NCBI RefSeq assembly: GCF_000346485.2
Contig: NZ_KQ976354.1
Location: forward strand, 7,736,283 to 7,800,282
DNA: 64,000 nt
DNA from: Scytonema hofmannii PCC 7110
Lineage (GTDB): Bacteria; Cyanobacteriota; Cyanobacteriia; Cyanobacteriales; Nostocaceae
Direction of reading: 5' to 3'
A program made the position numbers and the translations under genes. This document shows positions 55,328 through 64,000 of the stretch, piece after piece. How positions within the stretch are numbered: the stretch's first letter is position 1; each line of letters begins with the position of its first letter. Under the pieces are notes generated by a model. It searched no databases and had not been told where the DNA came from. It saw only the letters and a list, made by a program, of their open reading frames with translations.

Positions 55328-55792
55328 TTATTTTGCTCTAATCCACCAACGGACTATCTTCAAATTAGATTCTATTTCCTTCCAACTGTCTGCTGTAGAA
55401 TCTGTTTTTTTTATCGCTCCAAGTGTTTTATCTACATAGTCTAAATTTGTAATACCTATCTGTTTTTTTAAGTCATCATTGGTTTGAATATCTTCTTTAA
55501 AATATTCCAAATGATTAGGTAACTCTCCTTTCTCTCTTTTTGGTAAGTTGGGAATTTTATCAAGTTGTTCTTTAAGTTTGTCTACTGCTTCAATGGCTTC
55601 TTTTTGGCTTGGCTTCTTAGCCTGTATTGTTAAATCTTCTTGACGGAATTCTTTTTCCTCTCCAGAACTATCTAATTTGACTTTCATTTGTGGGTTTGAG
55701 AAGATGGCAAATAATCCATTATAAATGTTATCATCAATAACTTCGCCTTGTCCATTTGGAGTTATAACTCTATCACCTTTTTCAATGCTCAT
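55328..55792 (-). CDS. Unknown protein with KOW-like N-terminus
   Basis: A 154-residue charged protein. The first 50 residues (KGDRVITPNGQGEVIDD, then MKVKLDSSGEEKEFRQEDL) resemble a small beta-barrel of KOW/SH3 type. The rest is helical and Lys/Glu-rich (AIEAVDKLKEQLDKIPNLPK), ending in ESNLKIVRWWIRAK. GAGGG lies before the ATG. Family not recognised. Confidence 0.55.
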   Translation of the reverse strand: MSIEKGDRVITPNGQGEVIDDNIYNGLFAIFSNPQMKVKLDSSGEEKEFRQEDLTIQAKKPSQKEAIEAVDKLKEQLDKIPNLPKREKGELPNHLEYFKEDIQTNDDLKKQIGITNLDYVDKTLGAIKKTDSTADSWKEIESNLKIVRWWIRAK

Positions 55793-55967
55793 AATTGATA
55801 TTCCCTCTAAATAGTTATGAAGAATTCCCTGTTTATCCGGGTTCTTATTTATTGTAACTGTTGTTAAGGGTTAGTGTAGAACGAAGAACAACTTCCAATT
55901 GAAGATTCGAAGCTCCGCCTCAAGTCATTCATTCCCAGACGGAGGCTGGGAACGAGGAACAACGGGG

Positions 55968-57590
55968 TTACGTGAATGATGCTTTAGAAGATGAACTCAA
56001 ACACTCATTTCCTCTTGCAGATTGTAAGTAACGATAAAGACGATTGACTGCATTGATATAGGCGTAAGCTGATGCAACAACAATGTCCGTGTCGGAAGAC
56101 TGTCCGGAGAAAATGCGGTCTTGATGGCGCAGGCGAACGGTGACAGTTCCCAAAGCATCAATTCCTTCTGTCACAGATTGGACGGAAAACTCAATTAATT
56201 GGCTAGATATTTGCACCATTCGAGCGATCGCTTTATACACTGCATCCACAGGTCCCGTACCGACTGCCGCATCAGTCAAAATTTCTCCACTTGGGGTCAC
56301 AATCGTGATAGTTGCTGTTGGACAAGTGCAATCTCCACAAGTCACTTGTACGTGTTCTAACTGAAAACCGCTTTCTACTTGAATTTGAGTTTCATCTCGG
56401 ACAATTGCCTCAATATCCCAATCGGACATTTCTTTTTTCTTATCAGCAACTTCTTTAAACCTGATGAAGGCTTTATGAAAGTCCGCTTCGTTGAGGTCAA
56501 ACCCCAATTCTTGCAGCTTGCTTCGGAAGGCGTTACGTCCTGAGTGCTTACCCAACACGATACGATTTTCTGGCAACCCAATGTCCGCAGCATCCATGAT
56601 TTCGTAAGTTTCTCGGTGCTTAATCACACCGTCTTGATGAACTCCCGATTCATGGGCAAAGGCGTTAGCTCCAACGATCGCCTTATTTGGCTGTACTGTG
56701 ATACCTGTCAATTGAGAAACCAAACATGAAGTTTTATAAATTTCTTGAGTTTTGATATTGACAAGTGGTACATCGCTCTCCGTAGGACGACCCAAGTAGG
56801 GATTGTAATAGGGTTTGCGAACCTGTAAAGCCATGACAATCTCTTCTAATGCGGCATTACCAGCACGTTCGCCAATACCATTAATTGTACATTCTACCTG
56901 ACGGACTCCATTTTCAATTGCTGCCAATGCATTGGCTGTGGCTAAACCCAAATCGTTTTGAGTGTGAACGGAAAGAATCACCTGTTCTATATTGGGTACG
57001 TTCTTCCGAATTCCCTGAATCAACTTTTCCATTTCTTTTGGCGTGCAGATTCCAACGGTATCGGGAACGTTAATTGTGGTAGCACCTGCAGCAATTGTTT
57101 TGGACAAGACTTGGTAAAGAAACTCTGGCTCGGTGCGGCTTGCATCCATCGGTGAAAATTCCACATCTTGCACGAAGGACTTGGCATAAGCAACCATTTC
57201 TTCTGCTATTGCCAGAACTTGGTCGCGGGACTTTTTCAACTGGTATTTGAGATGAATATCTGACGTGGACAGAAAAACGTGAATTCTCGGATGAGCCGCC
57301 GGTTGCAGTGCTTCCGCAGCAGCTTTAATATCTTCGCGAATGGCTCTTGCCAAACTGCAAATGATGGAACCACCTGGTACCCCAACTTGTTTGGCTATGG
57401 TTCTGACAGCTTCAAAGTCTCCTGGACTTGCGATCGCAAATCCGGCTTCAATGACATCAACTCCCAGAAGAGCTAGTTGGTGAGCGATCGCTAACTTCTC
57501 TTCTACATTTAGTGTAGCTCCAGGTGATTGTTCTCCATCTCTAAGGGTGGTGTCGAAGATAACGATTCGGTCTGGGTCGGAAATACTCAT
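55968..57590 (-). CDS. leuA: 2-isopropylmalate synthase
   Basis: A 540-residue enzyme that condenses acetyl-CoA with 2-oxoisovalerate in leucine synthesis. TIM barrel signatures: [55 protein letters not shown] and HESGVHQDG; the C-terminal part ([20 protein letters not shown]) is the leucine-binding regulatory domain. The ATG at 57590 is the family start; the frame is open 18 codons further into the operator. Divergent from the GntR gene. Confidence 0.95.
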   Translation of the reverse strand: MSISDPDRIVIFDTTLRDGEQSPGATLNVEEKLAIAHQLALLGVDVIEAGFAIASPGDFEAVRTIAKQVGVPGGSIICSLARAIREDIKAAAEALQPAAHPRIHVFLSTSDIHLKYQLKKSRDQVLAIAEEMVAYAKSFVQDVEFSPMDASRTEPEFLYQVLSKTIAAGATTINVPDTVGICTPKEMEKLIQGIRKNVPNIEQVILSVHTQNDLGLATANALAAIENGVRQVECTINGIGERAGNAALEEIVMALQVRKPYYNPYLGRPTESDVPLVNIKTQEIYKTSCLVSQLTGITVQPNKAIVGANAFAHESGVHQDGVIKHRETYEIMDAADIGLPENRIVLGKHSGRNAFRSKLQELGFDLNEADFHKAFIRFKEVADKKKEMSDWDIEAIVRDETQIQVESGFQLEHVQVTCGDCTCPTATITIVTPSGEILTDAAVGTGPVDAVYKAIARMVQISSQLIEFSVQSVTEGIDALGTVTVRLRHQDRIFSGQSSDTDIVVASAYAYINAVNRLYRYLQSARGNECLSSSSKASFT

Positions 57591-57612
57591 AACTAGCTCC
57601 AGAAGAGTCAAC

Positions 57613-57645
57613 TTTGTATATTGTATACAAAAAATCGTATACAAT
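57613..57645. promoter_or_regulatory. Palindromic operator between leuA and the GntR regulator
   Basis: TTGTATACAA (57621-57630) is a perfect palindrome; GTATAC recurs at 57637-57642 and GTATA at 57615. GntR-family (FCD) proteins bind short palindromes of this kind. The site lies in the 66-bp space between the two divergent start codons, so it may control both genes. Confidence 0.65.
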
Positions 57646-57656
57646 ATATATTATGC

Positions 57657-58325
57657 ATGAAAAAAGTTATGAACTTAAATGACCTAGCAGCCAACGTGCG
57701 GCAACAACAACGTAGTACCCCAGATTTAATTGCCAACACCTTACGAGAAGCGATTTTGCGAGGAATTCTTCAGGAAGGACAATCTCTCAGACAAGATGAA
57801 ATCGCTACGCAATTTGGAGTCAGCCGCATCCCTGTAAGAGAAGCGCTAAGACAACTAGAGGCAGAAGGATTAGTTACGTTTCATCTCAATCGAGGGGCGA
57901 TGGTATCGGTACTGTCACCAAATGAAGTGCAGGAAATTTGCGAGATTCGTTCCGCTTTAGAACTGACAGCCATTCAACTTGCGATTCCCAATTTGAGTGA
58001 ATCCGATTTAGAAAAAGCAGGCATGATTTTAGATGAAATCAATCGAATCAAAGATGCTACTGACTGGGCAAAGCAAAATTGGGAATTTCATGCAGCACTC
58101 TACACCCAGGCAAATCGACCGCGATTGCTCAAAATGATTCAAAATTTACACACCAATCTTTTTCGCTATGCTCACCGTCAGATGGGACAAGATTATTTAG
58201 AACGCACCCAAAAAGAACACTATCAACTTCTAGATGCTTGTCGGCAAAAAGATACAAAAACTGCTGTTAGGATATTAAAACGACATATTGATGCAGCCGC
58301 AAATCAGTTACAGTCGTCGGTGTAG
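57657..58325 (+). CDS. GntR-family (FCD subfamily) transcription regulator
   Basis: About 222 residues. The winged helix reads LIANTLREAILRGILQEGQS, then LRQDEIATQFGVSRIPVREA and LRQLEAEGLVTF. The C-terminal FCD ligand domain has the metal-binding Asp/His pattern (EFHAALY; NLHTNLFRYAHRQM; ERTQKEHYQLLDAC; LKRHIDAA). FCD proteins sense organic acids. ATG 57657 or 57669 are both possible starts. The operator at 57613-57645 suggests autoregulation and perhaps control of leuA. Confidence 0.85.
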   Translation: MKKVMNLNDLAANVRQQQRSTPDLIANTLREAILRGILQEGQSLRQDEIATQFGVSRIPVREALRQLEAEGLVTFHLNRGAMVSVLSPNEVQEICEIRSALELTAIQLAIPNLSESDLEKAGMILDEINRIKDATDWAKQNWEFHAALYTQANRPRLLKMIQNLHTNLFRYAHRQMGQDYLERTQKEHYQLLDACRQKDTKTAVRILKRHIDAAANQLQSSV

Positions 58326-58405
58326 CCTAATTATTTTAATTGTCTTGCGTTATCTTGCATTGCAAGGCATACTAAAAGTAGTGAGCATAACTATAATCCC
58401 GAATC

Positions 58406-58648
58406 ATGATCAAAGAAAATATTACTTTCCGCCTTGAGAGTGACAAGCGTGTTATTTTAGATACTATTGCAGCTGGTCTTGACCGCGATCGAACTTACGT
58501 GCTGAACGAAGCCATTGACCTTTATCTTGAGGTTTACCAGTGGCAGATAGCAGAGATTAAGGCAGGGATTGCCGAAGCTAACGCCGGAGACTATGCTACT
58601 GATGAAGAGGTTCAAGCTGTTTTTGCGAAGCTGACCAATGCCCATTAA
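58406..58648 (+). CDS. ParD/CopG-type antitoxin
   Basis: An 80-residue protein with an N-terminal ribbon-helix-helix (ENITFRLESDKRVILDTIAA) and a helical tail (AEIKAGIAEANAGDYATDEE) that wraps the toxin. It overlaps the downstream toxin gene by 11 bp. Confidence 0.85.
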   Translation: MIKENITFRLESDKRVILDTIAAGLDRDRTYVLNEAIDLYLEVYQWQIAEIKAGIAEANAGDYATDEEVQAVFAKLTNAH

Positions 58649-58916
58649 ATGGTTAAAGAAAGCCCTTCGCAATGTAGAACAGGCGCATGACTATATCGCT
58701 AGAGATAATCCAACAGCTGCTATGCGCGTTGTGTTAAAAATTCAGGCAGCTGTTGCCCAGCTTGAGAACTCCCCTAATATAGGCAGACCTGGACGGGTTG
58801 AAGGAACAAGAGAACTAGTTGTTTTGCAAACACCTTACATCGTAATTTACAGGGTAACATCGACGACAGTAACGATCGTTCGGGTCTTGCATTCGTCTCG
58901 GAAGTACCTTTCTTAA
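58638..58916 (+). CDS. ParE/RelE-superfamily toxin
   Basis: A 92-residue ParE-like toxin: WLKKALRNVEQAHDYIARDN, then NIGRPGRVEGTRELVVLQTP and YIVIYRV...VRVLHSSRKY, the standard end. ParE proteins poison gyrase. Intact and coupled to the antitoxin by overlap, so the module is probably functional. Confidence 0.85.
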   Translation: MPIKWLKKALRNVEQAHDYIARDNPTAAMRVVLKIQAAVAQLENSPNIGRPGRVEGTRELVVLQTPYIVIYRVTSTTVTIVRVLHSSRKYLS

Positions 58917-59125
58917 ACCAAGATATTTTCTAACATTTCTGAGTAACTGTTAACGGAAAAGTATCAGGTAGTTTCTTCGGCAATAAACTCATGCTGACAA
59001 TGGAAACTTCCTTGCAAATTAATTATAGTCTTCAGTACGATTCGGTTATTTGTCGTTTGTTGCTAATCTCTGTAATACAAACTTTTAGGCTATAATCAAG
59101 TTGGAAATATCTCAATAACATAGCT

Positions 59126-59383
59126 ATGTCAACCAAAACACTCGATCTTAAAGAATTACAAATGAGTGTGACAGAATTACTCTCATTGATTCAAGCTGAC
59201 CAAGAGATAATCATTACTGAGGGTGACACACCTGTGCCTCTGTTAACAGTACTTAACCCTGTAAATAAAATTCCTTCAGAGTCAGGAAAAACACCTCAAC
59301 CAGGATTAAATTTAGGTGCAATGAGAATGAGTAATGATTTTGACCAACCATTATCAGATGATTTTTGGTTACAAAATCCATGA
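59126..59383 (+). CDS. Phd-type antitoxin
   Basis: An 85-residue protein with the Phd/YefM-like start (LDLKELQMSVTELLSLIQAD, QEIIITEGDTPVPLLTVL) and an acidic Trp-containing tail. It overlaps the PIN gene by the ATGA tetranucleotide. Confidence 0.8.
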   Translation: MSTKTLDLKELQMSVTELLSLIQADQEIIITEGDTPVPLLTVLNPVNKIPSESGKTPQPGLNLGAMRMSNDFDQPLSDDFWLQNP

Positions 59384-59763
59384 AGTTACTATTAGATACA
59401 CATACGTTTATTTGGTGGGATAGCGAACCCTCAAAACTCTCGAAAAAAGTATTAGAGTTGTTAATAGATAAAGATAATGTTAGGTTACTAAGTGTTGTGA
59501 GTCTTTGGGAAATACAAATTAAGCATCAACTAAGCAAACTTACATTAGATAAAGCTTTAGGAGAAATTATTTCTATTCAAAAAAAGAATTATATTGAAAT
59601 ATTACCAATAGAGGTTAGTCATGTTTTAGCTTTAGATGGTTTGCCTATTCATCATAAAGATCCTTTTGACAGATTATAGATTGCTCAAGCAAACATAGAA
59701 AATGCTGTGTTGATTAGTTGTGATTCTGTTTTCAGTAATTATTCAGTTAAAGTAGAATGGTAG
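59380..59763 (+). pseudogene. PIN-domain toxin with premature TAG
   Basis: MKLLLDTHTFIWW starts the PIN fold (first Asp), Glu is in SVVSLWEIQIK and the third acid in HHKDPFDRL. TAG at 59677-59679 then stops the frame; past it the frame continues as IAQANIENAVLISCDSVFSN to the normal end at 59763. The lost 28 residues include the last acidic residue (CDSVF), so the toxin is likely dead unless the stop is read through. The antitoxin remains intact. Confidence 0.8.
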
Positions 59764-59803
59764 ATGATTCTCAGCGATCGCCTTCTATGTACTCGATCGC
59801 CAA

Positions 59804-60310
59804 TCACTTCCTTCTCAAAGCTGTTGCAAGACACAGACAGATTGAAAGTGTGGCGATCGCAAAACCAGGTGATAAATTCTTACAGAGGATTGCTATCCAA
59901 CAGATAACAACCCAGCTGATACCTGTTTCTGCCCAAATAACATATGATGGCTCGTAGTAAAGTTTTTGATAGAGAGTCGTATAATTTTTGATTAATGACA
60001 CATAGATACAAGCAAGAGTAGGAATGATAATATTCATTGCTGTGTCAACAAATATAGTAGGGATCTGAACGGGTAAACTTGTAAAAATTTTCATAACGTT
60101 TCCAACAAAGAGAATCACACATAACTGTAGCCAAAGCTTTGTGTCAAACATTACCTCCTCCCATAACTTACCCAGGACATACACGCGATTGTTTTTCCAA
60201 TCATTAGTATTCCCAGATCGTAAGGGAGAATAACAACTAGCCGATTTTGTAGGCGTTAAACTCACGTTAGCTTTAATCACTCGTTTGATTGCCATCGCCA
60301 ACTGCACCAA
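59804..60310 (-). CDS. Membrane protein of unknown function
   Basis: Up to 168 residues with four hydrophobic segments (LWLQLCVILFVGNVMKIF; TIFVDTAMNIIIPTLACIYV; WAETGISWVVICWIAILC; FAIATLSICLCLATAL). No family recognised. The first codons overlap the peroxiredoxin-like pseudogene on the other strand, so the real start is probably further in, for example the Met of VMFDTKLW near residue 54. Confidence 0.5.
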   Translation of the reverse strand: MVQLAMAIKRVIKANVSLTPTKSASCYSPLRSGNTNDWKNNRVYVLGKLWEEVMFDTKLWLQLCVILFVGNVMKIFTSLPVQIPTIFVDTAMNIIIPTLACIYVSLIKNYTTLYQKLYYEPSYVIWAETGISWVVICWIAILCKNLSPGFAIATLSICLCLATALRRK

Positions 60311-60827
60311 ACGCTCAACCTGTATTCAGGTTTATCCCTCAGACTACCTGGTTTATCTCCCGGAGCGAATGCTTGGCTCAACCTCATGTTGATGTGTGCG
60401 GGAATTGGTAGTCCTGGTACTCTGGCGGAAGTGTTTCGCGGATATAAGGGCGACGCAAAAGCACCTCAGTTAATTGGCGATGAAGAAATCGTTCAGGCTG
60501 CTCCTTTGCCTCCACTGAAAGGTTCATTCTTCAAATGGGCTGGTGGGAAAGATTTTCAGCGTCCGTTTGAGCTAGCAACTTTACGATTGCGAAATATGGG
60601 AGAAGTGCTAAGTAACTGGAAGACGTATGTTCCCAATCCTGCTTATCTTACCCAACGAGGAGCAACTTCCCTGTTTAACGATCGCGGAGAATTGCTTTAC
60701 GAGCATCGCGATCGCGAAGCGCAAGCTGTACCCAGCTTATCGCGCCATCCTTGGTTTTGCTGCTGATATGAGTCATCCCCTGTCTTTTCTCCAGAGTTTA
60801 CCGATGAAAACTGAAGAAAAACTGTAG
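60302..60827 (+). pseudogene. AhpC/TSA (peroxiredoxin-like) family pseudogene
   Basis: The plus strand reads LHQTLNLYSGLSLRLPGLSP, AWLNLMLMCAGIGSPGTLAE, GSFFKWAGGKDFQRPFELAT and LLYEHRDR, a cyanobacterial peroxiredoxin-like family. The N-terminal 100 or so residues are missing. After EHRDR about 30 bp (near 60716-60745) interrupt the gene and shift the frame; the expected ILGFAADMSHPLSFL then continues in another frame to TGA/TAG at 60827. Confidence 0.75.
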
Positions 60828-60960
60828 CAAAGGGATTGGCGTCATAAGTCAATTTTACGGCACGCTCGGTCAATGAGTTTTAGAGATGCACTGCGTATTC
60901 TTTGAAGTGTGAGTTGAAACGCAAGTAAAACCAAACGCTGAATACGCAAGGAGATTTCTC

Positions 60961-61542
60961 ATGACCTTCACAAAACTAAATTCTACAACAGATGCAATTG
61001 AAACCTCTGAAGTTATTATCAACCCAGTGACGGGTGACCGCATGACAATTACGCATTCATCTCTCCACAGTCACCATGAAAACTTTCAATGTTGTTTTGA
61101 CTTGCCACCTGGAGCGCACGGTGCGCCACTTCACTATCATAGAGGTATGGCAGAGACTTTTGAGGTGTTGGATGGTGAATTAGAGATGGAATTGGGAGCA
61201 AAAAGCAATGTCAAAATTTTACGCCCTGGTGAAGTGGTTTACGTTCCCCCCAGAATGCTTCATAGTTTCCGCAACGCCTCTAATAACTGGACAACTTACA
61301 GAACTGAAGTGCGATCGGGCGCATCCTTCGAGCAATTTATCAGAGGAATGTTCGGTTTAGCAATTGATGGCAAGGTTAACTCCACTGGAACGCCATTGAA
61401 TCCTCTGCAATTTGCCTTATTGATTGAAAAAGCGGATTTAGTGATAGCTGACGCACCTGCATTTGTCGAATCCATCGTTAAAAGACTGGCTCAAATAGCT
61501 AGATGGATGGGCGTGGAAAAATCTTTAGTTAAGTATTGGTAA
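60961..61542 (+). CDS. Cupin-domain protein
   Basis: A 193-residue single-cupin protein. Metal ligands in motif 1: PLHYHRGMAETFEVLDGELE (His, His, Glu), and motif 2: RPGEVVYVPPRMLHSFRNAS (His). The C-terminal helical part (LNPLQFALLIEKADLVIADA) is seen in cupins annotated as putative dioxygenases or isomerases. Substrate unknown. Confidence 0.85.
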   Translation: MTFTKLNSTTDAIETSEVIINPVTGDRMTITHSSLHSHHENFQCCFDLPPGAHGAPLHYHRGMAETFEVLDGELEMELGAKSNVKILRPGEVVYVPPRMLHSFRNASNNWTTYRTEVRSGASFEQFIRGMFGLAIDGKVNSTGTPLNPLQFALLIEKADLVIADAPAFVESIVKRLAQIARWMGVEKSLVKYW

Positions 61543-61620
61543 GCCTAAGATGCTTTGTAGAATTTAAGTTGTTTCTCAATTGTACTCTTAGGGACTTCCA
61601 AAAAAATATTCAACTTTCTC

Positions 61621-61653
61621 TTGTGGTGCGGGCGTCCCCGCCCGCCACTAACA
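61621..61653. repeat. GC-rich hairpin repeat
   Basis: CTTGTGGTGCGGGCGTCCCC followed by GCCCGCCAC forms a hairpin and matches the arms of the 1240-1393 repeat. A dispersed element of the genome. Confidence 0.7.
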
Positions 61654-61756
61654 CTCAGATTTTTCGTAGTATGACTCAGAACTTCTTAGATGTACTTCTC
61701 AAGATAGACCAACTGAATAAAGTGGCACAAGCTTTGCGTAAGTATCTTCTTTGAGC

Positions 61757-62419
61757 ATGAAGCATGAAACAGACAACGCCACAAAAACTTACCTGAAATT
61801 AAAAATGTTTGAATTACAGGGTTATGACAAATTTCACCAACTTCGCAAACTAGATTACCGTCCGTCAAATCTTGGTTTTGGAGCTAATGTAAAAACAGGT
61901 GATATAGTTCGATTTGCTAGTAGAATAAGGTTGGCTAAAAGTTTTAGAGGCATTAAAGTTGAGGGTTATTCACAAGAGACTGTTTCTGGCTATGATGCTT
62001 TTTTCATAGTCTTCCTAACTCATTCGGCTTTGGAGCAGTTTCTTAAAATCAACTCGCTTGATTCAAAAACTCTATGTTCTCTTATAGCTACCTACAATTC
62101 AGAAAAAGTCATTCAAGAATTTATAAAAAAAGATAAGGAAGGAAAACTTTATAATTTTCTCTATGAGAAATTACAGGACAAGAAGCTAAAAGCCAAGTTG
62201 AACGAGTGCCGGAACCAGAAAAATACAAATGTAGCTGACCTTTCTGCCTCAATCCGACATATATTTGCTCATGGTTATCTATGCGCTCATACTAACGGTA
62301 TATATCCTAAAAATGTCTCTTCTATCTGTACATCTATATCTGATTTTCTCTTGAATTTTATGGATGCTGAGTTTTCAAAAAAGATAGAAGAGTTTTATAA
62401 GAAATTATACATGAATTGA
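61757..62419 (+). CDS. Unknown helical protein with HEPN-like RX4H motif
   Basis: A 220-residue, mostly helical protein. Near residue 185, ADLSASIRHIFAHGYLCAHT contains R-H-I-F-A-H, matching the R-x4-H motif of HEPN ribonucleases. No NTase or known partner adjoins. An upstream 27-codon frame (61671-61754, QNFLDVLLKIDQLNKVAQAL) ends 2 bp before the ATG and could be a leader or a remnant. Family not otherwise recognised. Confidence 0.5.
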   Translation: MKHETDNATKTYLKLKMFELQGYDKFHQLRKLDYRPSNLGFGANVKTGDIVRFASRIRLAKSFRGIKVEGYSQETVSGYDAFFIVFLTHSALEQFLKINSLDSKTLCSLIATYNSEKVIQEFIKKDKEGKLYNFLYEKLQDKKLKAKLNECRNQKNTNVADLSASIRHIFAHGYLCAHTNGIYPKNVSSICTSISDFLLNFMDAEFSKKIEEFYKKLYMN

Positions 62420-62585
62420 CCCTTGAAAGTTGGAAGTTATTTGATAAAAGGAATGAGCGCTTCAGCAAATATTTGAAAATGATCCCAGCAACTTCAATAG
62501 CGATCGCATAAATCATTATTTTGTTGGCTCTATAATTCTTCATAAAAGCACACATTTTATGTTATAAATAACTAGAGTGTCCAAA

Positions 62586-63263
62586 ATGAATTCCAAAATA
62601 GCAGCGATGAAAGTCAAGTACGCTATTAATCTCAGTAAAGGGCTAACTTTTCCTTTTATTTTAGGCTTGATGTTTTTCTATCAAAACTTCACGTTAGGGC
62701 CCTATGTTTACTTAGCATTACACGGTACTTATGGGTTCCTTTGGTTACTTAAAGACCGCATTTATCCAGACAAGCAATGGGAGCAACAAATTCCCGTACC
62801 CTTAAGTATTTTTACGTTTGGATTGGTATGTTTGTACTGGATAGCACCATTGATTCTGATTAGTAGCGGCAGTATACCATCTCTGCCCTTAGTAGCGATC
62901 GCCATATCCCTCAACATTTTAGGTGTGTTTTTACATTTCGTAAGTGATGCTCAGAAATACTTTACTCTTAAGTATCAACGCGGACTCATCACAGAAGGCT
63001 TTTTTGCTCGCTGTCGCAATACTAATTATTTAGGAGAAATATTTATCTATAGCGCTTTTGCCATGCTAACTCAACATTGGTTCCCGTTCTTGATTCTTGG
63101 CAGTTTTATCATTGGAATTTTCATTCCAAATATGCTTAAGAAAGACCAGTCTCTTTCTCGTTATCCTGAATTTGCTGAGTACAAAAGTCAATCGGGGCTA
63201 ATATTTCCAAAGTTGTTTGGTTCTACAACTCCCAAACAAGAGGACTCTACAGCACAAACATAA
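62586..63263 (+). CDS. ICMT/DUF1295-like membrane methyltransferase-family protein
   Basis: A 225-residue protein with five or six hydrophobic helices. The C-terminal GLITEGFFARCRNTNYLGEI block and the SRYPEFAEYK segment match the isoprenylcysteine-carboxyl-methyltransferase/steroid reductase-like fold (SAM or NADPH binding). Substrate unknown. Confidence 0.75.
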   Translation: MNSKIAAMKVKYAINLSKGLTFPFILGLMFFYQNFTLGPYVYLALHGTYGFLWLLKDRIYPDKQWEQQIPVPLSIFTFGLVCLYWIAPLILISSGSIPSLPLVAIAISLNILGVFLHFVSDAQKYFTLKYQRGLITEGFFARCRNTNYLGEIFIYSAFAMLTQHWFPFLILGSFIIGIFIPNMLKKDQSLSRYPEFAEYKSQSGLIFPKLFGSTTPKQEDSTAQT

Positions 63264-63620
63264 AACTTATCTCACAATAACTTATCCTGTGTATCGACAC
63301 TGAAAGGTCAGATTAAGATAGTATCATGCGATCGCGGCGGGTTAGAATCTGTTTGGTAATTTCTACCCATATCTAGACAATAGTGCGTAAGTCCTATAGA
63401 TGACCAAATCTATCATTTTTTAGCCCACTGAAGAATAAACTTATCAGCGTCCATCTGCTACAGGGTGCGGTTAATTCTATCTTCTCTGTATCTTATGAAA
63501 TGGGCAATTATTTCTACCGTGGCAGGTTGAGAAAATACACACAGCCACGGTCAAAATCTCTAAATTGAAAGAATAAATAGCTCTTACAATCTGTTTTGCC
63601 TACATCTCATACAACAGAGA
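63264..63620. other. Intergenic region, no gene seen
   Basis: About 360 bp. Contains one copy of TGCGTAAGTCCTA (63384-63396), an end of the 53479-53669 element family, without a partner end in the window gap. GCAGGTTGAGAAAA-type sequence near 63524 shows nothing recognisable. Confidence 0.5.
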
Positions 63621-64000
63621 TTAATAACGAAAAATTGCTGCTACAGGCGTGCTAAACGGAATTTGTTCCGTGCCAATAGTGTAAACTGTCCCACCGTTAA
63701 GCAAAGTGTAGGCTGCGGCAAAATCTAATAAATCGTCATCACCAGTTTCTTCTTCTTGATGCAAGAAAACTGTATCTGAAGACGGGTCAAAAAGTCCCCA
63801 TTGCTCCCGGTTGGCTGCAACTATTAAAGAATCAATTCTTTGGTAATAAGCTGCAGGGATGATTTCTTTGAGGTCGTTGGATGCTTTGCCAGTGTTGGAA
63901 CCATAAAGCATATTAAATCTTTCCACAACCTCTTGCTGCGATCGATAAAAAAGAGGCTCAACAATAGGCCAAGCGCGTTCGTGCAGTCGATCTGCACTTA
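63621..64000 (-). CDS. baeRF-like (archaeo-eukaryotic release-factor family) protein, 5' end outside window
   Basis: The minus-strand frame is open to the right edge, giving 125 visible residues. The end (DDDLLDFAAAYTLLNGGTVY ... PVAAIFRY) matches the C-terminal part of bacterial eRF1-like (baeRF) proteins of cyanobacteria; upstream are RLHERAWPIVEPLFYRSQQE and AANREQWGLFD. These are proposed to act at ribosomes, without experimental proof known to me. Confidence 0.65.
   Translation of the reverse strand, partial: SADRLHERAWPIVEPLFYRSQQEVVERFNMLYGSNTGKASNDLKEIIPAAYYQRIDSLIVAANREQWGLFDPSSDTVFLHQEEETGDDDLLDFAAAYTLLNGGTVYTIGTEQIPFSTPVAAIFRY

Overview
The window looks like chromosome of a filamentous, probably heterocystous cyanobacterium (Nostocales). 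Evidence: very frequent HIP1 octamers (GCGATCGC), ndhF1/ndhD1 next to a RbcR-type LysR regulator, PEP-CTERM proteins, a 4-Cys Ser/Thr kinase, and arrays of 7-bp short tandem repeats (TGACCAG, TTAGTGG, TTAGTTG, GTGTAGG types) typical of that order. The genus cannot be fixed from the sequence. No rRNA, tRNA or CRISPR array was found.

Layout. 1-4.5 kb: end of a MuiA-family gene, then a TacA/TacT-type toxin-antitoxin module whose GNAT toxin gene is cut in two by a decayed IS607-family element (tnpA remnant plus a tnpB split by an in-frame TGA). 4.6-9.2 kb: NDH-1 subunits ndhD and ndhF and a thioredoxin-like gene. 10-18 kb: NnrU-family protein, rbcR, a Ser/Thr kinase followed by two tandem PstS-like proteins, a Crp-family regulator, a DALR-domain protein, and a candidate small RNA with its own promoter and terminator. 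18-27 kb: HAD phosphatase, two paralogous DUF4114/PEP-CTERM proteins, polA, a methyltransferase, a LapA-domain protein and a PD-(D/E)XK nuclease. 27.6-33.5 kb: a large two-partner-secretion exoprotein whose 3' end is duplicated on the far side of a VapBC-like module. 33.8-44.1 kb: transglutaminase-like protein, P2-type ATPase, two small unknown genes, recF with a degenerate copy of its own 5' end, MgtC, and a PEP-synthase-like protein. 44.5-45.3 kb: a wrecked DUF4347/Calx-beta gene.

The most interesting region is 45.7-52.1 kb, an apparent operon on the minus strand. It encodes an ornithine/lysine-type PLP decarboxylase (makes a diamine), an 846-aa A-PCP-GNAT-like enzyme with the architecture of insect Ebony, an aspartate 1-decarboxylase (makes beta-alanine), a membrane di-iron desaturase/hydroxylase and an EamA exporter. 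The adenylation pocket read by eye (V-D-W-T-T-S-L-G-D-K) has the Asp shift expected for beta-alanine. Together the genes predict synthesis, tailoring and export of a beta-alanyl-diamine. Two MITE-like insertions split the operon; removing one of them in silico restores a 4-bp ATGA overlap between the desaturase and exporter genes.

52.9-64 kb: a receiver protein lacking its phospho-acceptor Asp, a 191-bp MITE-like element, an orphan Atp1-like protein, an SGNH hydrolase, leuA divergent from a GntR regulator with a palindromic operator between them, two more toxin-antitoxin modules (one with a nonsense mutation in the toxin), a frameshifted peroxiredoxin-like pseudogene, a cupin, a possible HEPN protein, an ICMT-like membrane protein, and a baeRF-like gene running off the right edge. 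Overall this is core metabolism interleaved with heavily eroded accessory genes, small mobile elements and repeats.
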